Program-made: the position numbers and the translations under genes | Shown here: positions 9,601 through 10,210 of the stretch, piece after piece | Numbering within the stretch: the stretch's first letter is position 1 | Layout: the number at the start of each line of letters is the position of its first letter | Assembly (NCBI GenBank): GCA_000310025.1 | Contig: FN649734.1 | Span: 3,895,826 to 3,906,035 of the forward strand | Source: Ectocarpus siliculosus | Lineage: Eukaryota; Sar; Phaeophyceae; Ectocarpales; Ectocarpaceae | Reading direction: 5' to 3' | Length of the DNA stretch: 10,210 nucleotides | The notes under the pieces: generated by a model | What the model was told of the DNA's origin: nothing | Databases searched by the model: none | Seen by the model: the letters and a program-made list of their open reading frames with translations, nothing else

Positions 9601-9848
9601 GATGGGCGTGCCTTATCACAAACCATCTTTTTGTTGTTGTTCTGTGCGAGGAAAAATCGATGTGTGTGCGTGTTAACGTTACAAACCGTCCAGAGAAGGT
9701 CCCCAAAACTTCCTCCCAAATAGTGACCTGCATCGTGAAAAAAAAAATTCGGTGGCGAACACAACTCATTCTCCTGTCACCGAAACTGACCTGTTCCGTG
9801 ACCGTGTGCTCCACCTGGATGCGAGGGTTCACCTCGATGAAGTAGTGC
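499..9848 (-). CDS. PYC: Pyruvate carboxylase, internal part of a multi-exon gene (14 exons, both ends outside the window)
   Basis: The gene product is a biotin-dependent carboxylase that makes oxaloacetate from pyruvate, bicarbonate and ATP, the anaplerotic entry to the TCA cycle and gluconeogenesis. Fourteen exons on the minus strand join without stops, except for one apparent slip at exon F. In order they show the end of the biotin carboxylase ATP-grasp domain ([39 protein letters not shown]), a linker, then the carboxyltransferase TIM barrel ([74 protein letters not shown]). Family members are about 1150 to 1200 residues; about 591 codons are here, so roughly half. Having both a biotin carboxylase and a pyruvate-type carboxyltransferase domain in one chain separates it from acetyl- or propionyl-CoA carboxylase and from bacterial two-subunit enzymes. 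The N-terminus is missing, so mitochondrial or cytosolic location cannot be judged. Exon ends were set by protein conservation, reading phase and GT/AG signals. Confidence 0.96.
615..1018 (-). other. Intron M-N (404 nt)
   Basis: The donor GTAAGC is followed by C-rich sequence (plus-strand G-runs, 990-1013). A C12 run (851-862) and a GA-rich block (672-741) are present. The acceptor is TTTCAG after a T-rich tract. No coding segment is recognised. Confidence 0.85.
1019..1115 (-). CDS. PYC: PYC exon M: late carboxyltransferase region
   Basis: It encodes 32 codons plus one base: [20 protein letters not shown], then [12 protein letters not shown] and G. It matches the family Y-W-x-x-x-R-x-L-Y-x-x-F-E and the S-x-x-x-V-Y-x-H-E-x-P-G-G segments. 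The acceptor is ACCAAAG before 1115, unusual in ending AAAG. The donor GTAAGC follows 1019, phase 1. The intron side of the donor runs into a C-rich tract. Confidence 0.95.
1116..1586 (-). other. Intron L-M (471 nt)
   Basis: The donor is GTCAGC and the acceptor ACCAAAG. It holds the CTG minisatellite (1451-1586) and an exact 14-bp tandem duplication, TGAGTCCGCTGTCG (1253-1266 and 1267-1280). No coding segment is seen between them. Confidence 0.85.
1451..1586. repeat. Degenerate GCTGCTGC-rich minisatellite next to the exon L donor
   Basis: About five diverged units of roughly 20-26 bp are seen on the plus strand, each built of GCTGCTGCT followed by AAAAGG or CAAGG. The repeat runs right up to the exon L 5' splice site. 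On the transcript strand it reads as repeated CAGCAGC. Confidence 0.8.
1587..1721 (-). CDS. PYC: PYC exon L: carboxyltransferase, TSQPSMGAL block
   Basis: It has 45 codons from [20 protein letters not shown] through [20 protein letters not shown] to DEITK. It matches the family A-G-A-D-x-V-D-x-A-x-D-x-M-x-G-x-T-S-Q-P-S strand of the barrel. The acceptor is CTCCAG before 1721 and the donor GTCAGC after 1587, both in phase 0. Confidence 0.97.
1722..2878 (-). other. Intron K-L (1157 nt, longest here)
   Basis: The donor is GTAAGC and the acceptor CTCCAG. It contains a C22 run (plus strand 2207-2228), short A- and T-runs (2180-2189, 2332-2350) and otherwise mixed sequence. The long minus-strand open frames from about 1500 to 2250 share codons with exon L only at their low-coordinate end and show no conserved domain. 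Confidence 0.82.
2879..2977 (-). CDS. PYC: PYC exon K: carboxyltransferase, metal-binding H-x-H
   Basis: It has 33 codons: [20 protein letters not shown], then [13 protein letters not shown]. The H-T-H within H-V-H-T-H-D-T gives the two histidine ligands of the active-site metal in the family. The acceptor is GGGGCAG before 2977, with a weak pyrimidine tract, and the donor GTAAGC after 2879. Phase 0 at both ends. It links L of exon J to A-G-A-D-A-V of exon L exactly as expected. Confidence 0.95.
2978..3642 (-). other. Intron J-K (665 nt), with a coding-like island
   Basis: The donor is GTGAGG and the acceptor GGGGCAG. Within it lies a GC3-rich open segment (3441-3497) with an AAG before it and a GT after it; see findings. 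The rest (2980-3400) has CCACCACTC-type short repeats and nothing coding that I recognise. Confidence 0.75.
3643..3763 (-). CDS. PYC: PYC exon J: carboxyltransferase, carboxylated-lysine motif
   Basis: After the first base of the exon (completing the split codon) come 40 codons: [20 protein letters not shown], then [20 protein letters not shown]. The Lys of [10 protein letters not shown] is the carbamylated lysine that bridges the active-site metal in the family. The acceptor is TTTCAG before 3763 and the donor GTGAGG after 3643, leaving phase 0. Reading through the donor would add V-R-Q-S and more unconserved residues; exon K supplies the expected V-S-A-L-R. Confidence 0.97.
3764..4474 (-). 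other. Intron I-J (711 nt)
   Basis: The donor GTGATG lies at the head of the microsatellite and the acceptor is TTTCAG. The rest is A-rich on the plus strand, with several short A-runs (near 3831, 3945 and 4326). I see no coding segment. Confidence 0.82.
4431..4474. repeat. ATC/ATG-CACC microsatellite abutting the exon I donor
   Basis: The plus strand is made of CATCAT and CACCAT units. On the transcript strand the intron starts GTGATGGTGATGATG and continues the same motif, so the 5' splice site is the first unit of the repeat. Confidence 0.92.
4475..4566 (-). CDS. PYC: PYC exon I: carboxyltransferase barrel
   Basis: It encodes 30 codons plus two bases: [20 protein letters not shown], then [10 protein letters not shown]. 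It matches the family segment L-G-I-D-A-V-x-x-A-G-G-x-V-E-A-x-x-x-Y-T-G-D. The acceptor is GTGCAG before 4566. The donor GTGATG follows AG at 4475, phase 2. Joined to the first C of exon J the split codon is AGC (Ser). Confidence 0.95.
4567..5107 (-). other. Intron H-I (541 nt)
   Basis: The donor is GTGAAG and the acceptor GTGCAG. A C14 run (plus 5070-5083) lies just inside the donor. A tRNA 5'-half-like motif (5038-5053) is described separately. No coding segment is recognised in 4600-4990. Confidence 0.82.
5038..5053 (-). other. tRNA 5'-half-like motif (possible tRNA-derived element)
   Basis: The minus strand reads ATGGTGTAGTGGTTAG, which is the D-arm region and A-box pattern of many eukaryotic tRNAs (Asp, Glu and Val types). 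It is followed by a self-complementary GGCCGCACGGCC in place of a normal anticodon arm. I cannot find a clean T-arm or a matching acceptor stem downstream, so a working tRNA is unlikely. A decayed tRNA or SINE head is possible. Confidence 0.3.
5108..5299 (-). CDS. PYC: PYC exon H: carboxyltransferase, pyruvate-binding Arg strand
   Basis: It has 64 codons from [20 protein letters not shown] to [14 protein letters not shown]. It contains [19 protein letters not shown], whose Arg contacts the pyruvate or oxaloacetate carboxylate in known structures, and F-R-V-F-D-S-L-N. The acceptor is TTTTAG before 5299 and the donor GTGAAG after 5108, with phase 0 at both ends. The open frame runs past the donor as K-A-E-G-G-P, which does not fit the family; exon I supplies the expected N-M-R-L-G-I-D-A-V. 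Confidence 0.97.
5300..5784 (-). other. Intron G-H (485 nt)
   Basis: The donor is GTAAAG and the acceptor GTTTTAG. The intron holds a C11 run (plus strand 5668-5678), short A-runs and otherwise mixed sequence. The minus-strand open frames across it are not conserved with pyruvate carboxylase outside exon G. Confidence 0.82.
5785..6003 (-). CDS. PYC: PYC exon G: start of the carboxyltransferase domain
   Basis: The longest exon here has 73 codons starting [15 protein letters not shown] and ending [11 protein letters not shown]. It contains [20 protein letters not shown], the first strand of the carboxyltransferase barrel. In the family the Asp of R-D-A-H-Q is an active-site metal ligand and the Gln contacts pyruvate. 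It also has the conserved [11 protein letters not shown] block. The acceptor is TTTTAG before 6003, after a T16 run. The donor GTAAAG follows 5785. Phase 0 at both ends. Confidence 0.97.
6004..6665 (-). other. Intron F-G (662 nt)
   Basis: The donor is GTGCGT and the acceptor a T16 run followed by AG. The part nearest exon G (6051-6380) is a diverged tandem repeat, listed separately. Sequence 6390-6660 has no recognisable coding segment. Confidence 0.85.
6051..6380. repeat. Diverged four-copy tandem repeat, units of about 80-113 bp
   Basis: Four copies start near 6051, 6164, 6251 and 6331. Each has an ACGTA-rich start, then a GCAGTCGTGG-TCCG core. The first three continue with GAGGGCACCGTCC or a close variant and an A-rich tail; the fourth diverges after GAGAGGG. 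Unit lengths differ mainly in the A-rich tail. Confidence 0.85.
6666..6836 (-). CDS. PYC: PYC exon F: linker between biotin carboxylase and carboxyltransferase domains
   Basis: It reads [18 protein letters not shown], continues through a Pro/Asp-rich linker and ends [13 protein letters not shown]. Family members have N-R-A-Q-K-L-L-x-Y-x-A-D-V-x-V-N-G here. The only AG close to the conserved block is TCAAG before 6836. With the phase-2 donor of exon E, the first bases give R-G-Q-K, then the frame slips by one base at the A5 run (6826-6830) before ATG. As written the exon is open from TGG in phase 0, so either one A is missing in the run or a different junction is used. The donor GTGCGT follows 6666, phase 0. 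Confidence 0.88.
6837..7272 (-). other. Intron E-F (436 nt)
   Basis: The donor is GTAATA and the acceptor TCAAG. The pyrimidine tract before the acceptor is a C16 run followed directly by a CT dinucleotide repeat (6839-6869 on the plus strand as AG and G). No coding segment is recognised in the rest. Confidence 0.82.
7273..7382 (-). CDS. PYC: PYC exon E: end of biotin carboxylase domain into linker
   Basis: It encodes 36 codons plus two bases: [20 protein letters not shown], then [16 protein letters not shown] and CG of a split Arg codon. It matches the family pattern F-L-x-N-V-L, then G-T-V-x-T-x-F-I-x-E-N-P, then the N-R that opens the linker helix. The acceptor is ACTCAG before 7382. The preferred donor is GTAATA after 7273, phase 2. 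An alternative in-frame donor (GTCTCC after ATGCGC, 7285-7284) would lose the conserved V-S-N-R. Confidence 0.92.
7383..7890 (-). other. Intron D-E (508 nt)
   Basis: The donor is GTGAGG and the acceptor ACTCAG, with a weak pyrimidine tract. I see a CAG run near 7618-7626 (plus strand) and otherwise unremarkable mixed sequence, with no coding segment. Confidence 0.8.
7891..7956 (-). CDS. PYC: PYC exon D: end of biotin carboxylase domain
   Basis: A short 66-nt exon of 22 codons, [20 protein letters not shown] plus NK. It corresponds to the family helix K-x-x-R-A-L-x-E-x-R-V-R-G-V. The acceptor is TATCAG before 7956 and the donor GTGAGG after 7891, both in phase 0. It follows TRR of exon C and precedes PFLLNVL of exon E. 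Many family members have T-N where this protein has L-N-K, a minor variation. Confidence 0.92.
7957..8701 (-). other. Intron C-D (745 nt), dominated by triplet repeats
   Basis: The donor is GTGGGT and the acceptor TATCAG. Most of the intron (about 8090-8695) is CAA/CAG/GAC-rich simple sequence on the plus strand. A plus-strand open frame (8076-8606) there would be almost only Thr, Ser, Asn and Gln; I regard it as repeat-generated. Confidence 0.85.
8303..8695. repeat. Compound CAA/CAG/GAC triplet repeat array
   Basis: Plus-strand blocks of CAACAACAA alternate with CAGCAGCAG and with TTCGACAACAAC. A higher-order unit is visible: CACCAGCAG, then TTCGACAACAAC, then CTACAACAACAAACACCAGCAG, occurs near 8315-8400 and again near 8431-8540 with longer CAG blocks. 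The end (8535-8695) moves to GAC and CAACAG repeats. Confidence 0.9.
8702..8857 (-). CDS. PYC: PYC exon C: C-terminal lobe of the biotin carboxylase domain
   Basis: It has 52 codons beginning [17 protein letters not shown] and ending [19 protein letters not shown]. The segment G-M-G-I-R-I-D, followed by [11 protein letters not shown], is the typical C-terminal biotin carboxylase subdomain near the ATP and bicarbonate site. The acceptor is GCAG before 8857 and the donor GTGGGT after 8702, with phase 0 at both ends. Third positions are almost all C or G, unlike the flanking introns. Confidence 0.95.
8858..9250 (-). other. Intron B-C (393 nt), apparent GC-AG type
   Basis: It begins GCGCGT and ends GGAGCAG. 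It contains an imperfect tandem duplication (9166-9238) beginning 11 nt after the donor dinucleotide, a short hairpin (9141-9160), a G18 run (9030-9047) and a plus-strand pair of tRNA box-like motifs (9087 and 9146). No coding segment is seen. Confidence 0.8.
9166..9238. repeat. Imperfect two-copy tandem repeat
   Basis: Copy 1 (9166-9198, 33 nt) and copy 2 (9199-9238, 40 nt) both start ACCGGTTC and end in ACACGG. They share an AAGG-GCGATTCACAG-like core; copy 2 carries a short insertion after the first third. The block lies inside intron B-C, just downstream of the exon B donor in transcript sense. Confidence 0.85.
9251..9391 (-). CDS. PYC: PYC exon B: biotin carboxylase, after the catalytic motif
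   Basis: It has 47 codons starting [19 protein letters not shown] and ending [10 protein letters not shown]. In pyruvate carboxylases this follows the QVEHTVTE motif and contains the conserved Q-C-R-V-T-T-E-D-P strand. The acceptor is GCAG before 9391. The codon frame and the next exon (DFKPDTG) require the exon to end with CAG at 9251, where the next two transcript bases are GC, so the donor reads GCGCGT rather than GT. See findings. Phase 0 at both ends. Confidence 0.94.
9392..9790 (-). other. Intron A-B (399 nt)
   Basis: It opens with GTCAGT and ends in GCAG. It holds a short repeated block (AAAAATCGATG-type, copies near 9594 and 9652), a TTTGCAAGTAC direct repeat (9561 and 9580) and a tRNA T-arm-like hairpin at 9496-9512. 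No coding segment is recognised. Confidence 0.85.
9791..9848 (-). CDS. PYC: PYC exon A: biotin carboxylase ATP-grasp catalytic motif
   Basis: The exon supplies one base of a split codon, probably Arg, then 19 codons reading [19 protein letters not shown]. This is the E-x-N-x-R-x-Q-x-E-H block of the biotin carboxylase domain, where the Glu and Asn bind the ATP metal ions and the Arg is catalytic. The acceptor is AACAG before 9848 and the donor is GTCAGT after 9791, leaving phase 0. It joins in frame to exon B to give [11 protein letters not shown], as in the family. The upstream exon is outside the window. Confidence 0.95.
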
Positions 9849-10004
9849 CTGTTGGTCACATTTTCAGTTTCACCAACGACCAAGGGGGGTAGGGCGTGAC
9901 AAAAATTAGCATAAAGGGGACGAGGGGACGAGGGGACGGGGGGGGACGGGGGGGGGGTCAGGAGAGAGAGAGAGAGAAAGAGAGAGGGAGAGAGAGGGAG
10001 AGAA

Positions 10005-10037
<33 letters not shown>

Positions 10038-10210
10038 AAAAGAGAGAGAGAAAGAGCTCGCGGCACTAAAGGGCAAGGCCCTCCACGACGAAACCTCACA
10101 GCCACCCCACCTCCTGCTTAGTCGAAAGAATGCCCCGGGCCAGGCTGCTGCTGCAGTACAGCATTCGAGCCCATGGATCAAACCGAGCCCCCCCCCCCCC
10201 CCGGGGGGTC
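9849..10210 (-). other. Partial intron upstream of exon A
   Basis: No pyruvate carboxylase exon is visible here; the preceding segment of the family (the strand leading into RHYFIEVN) is not encoded on either strand. The stretch holds G-rich repeats of a GGGGACGA-like unit (about 9915-9957), a 97-nt polypurine tract (9960-10056) and a C15-G6 junction (10188-10208). Acceptor AG for exon A is at 9850-9849, in the context AACAG, with only a modest pyrimidine tract. Confidence 0.75.
9960..10056. repeat. 97-nt uninterrupted polypurine (GA)n tract
   Basis: The plus strand contains only A and G from 9960 to 10056, mostly GA dinucleotides with a few GAAA and GGGA interruptions. It follows a G-rich GGGGACGA-type repeat. 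On the transcribed strand this reads as a CT-rich pyrimidine run about 110 nt upstream of the acceptor of exon A. Confidence 0.95.

Noticed and set aside
9524-10105. Minus-strand open frame with long Leu-Ser repeats
   Set aside because: The Leu-Ser part is the translated CT tract. Only the [12 protein letters not shown] part is real (exon A), bounded by splice sites.
1-10210. Bacterial-type gene cluster, CRISPR array or phage element
   Set aside because: The only conserved coding is a spliced eukaryotic gene on one strand. The repeats are microsatellites without regular spacers, and no integrase, cas or structural genes are seen.

Overview
The window is an internal piece of one large eukaryotic gene on the minus strand, which encodes pyruvate carboxylase (biotin-dependent, ATP + bicarbonate + pyruvate to oxaloacetate). 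I can place fourteen exons between 9848 and 499. They join into about 591 codons, from the end of the biotin carboxylase ATP-grasp domain to the late part of the carboxyltransferase domain. The N-terminus (start codon, any transit peptide, first half of the biotin carboxylase domain) lies beyond the high-coordinate edge. The C-terminus (end of the carboxyltransferase region, biotin carrier domain, stop codon) lies beyond the low-coordinate edge.

The exons are 58 to 219 nt, with strong C/G preference at third codon positions. The introns are 393 to 1157 nt and full of microsatellites, long G/C and A/T homopolymers and diverged tandem repeats. Many short exons, introns averaging about 0.6 kb and simple-sequence-rich introns suggest a photosynthetic protist, most likely a brown alga or another stramenopile. 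This is inference only; no lineage marker is visible. Nothing prokaryotic is present (no operon, Shine-Dalgarno sites or CRISPR).

Layout in transcript order (high to low coordinate): partial intron with a 97-nt polypurine tract (9849-10210); biotin carboxylase exons A-E (9791-9848, 9251-9391, 8702-8857, 7891-7956, 7273-7382); linker exon F (6666-6836); carboxyltransferase exons G-N (5785-6003, 5108-5299, 4475-4566, 3643-3763, 2879-2977, 1587-1721, 1019-1115, 499-614); partial intron (1-498). The pyruvate- and metal-site motifs of the carboxyltransferase domain sit in separate exons: TWRDAHQS in G, MLLRGAN in [11 protein letters not shown] in J and HVHTHD in K.

The main points for a second look are an apparent GC-AG intron after exon B, an apparent one-base deletion in an A-run at the start of exon F, a coding-like 57-nt island inside intron J-K that could be a cassette or relic exon, a diverged four-copy tandem repeat in intron F-G, and several tRNA-promoter-like fragments in introns. 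I see no second gene and no clear evidence for an undescribed system.
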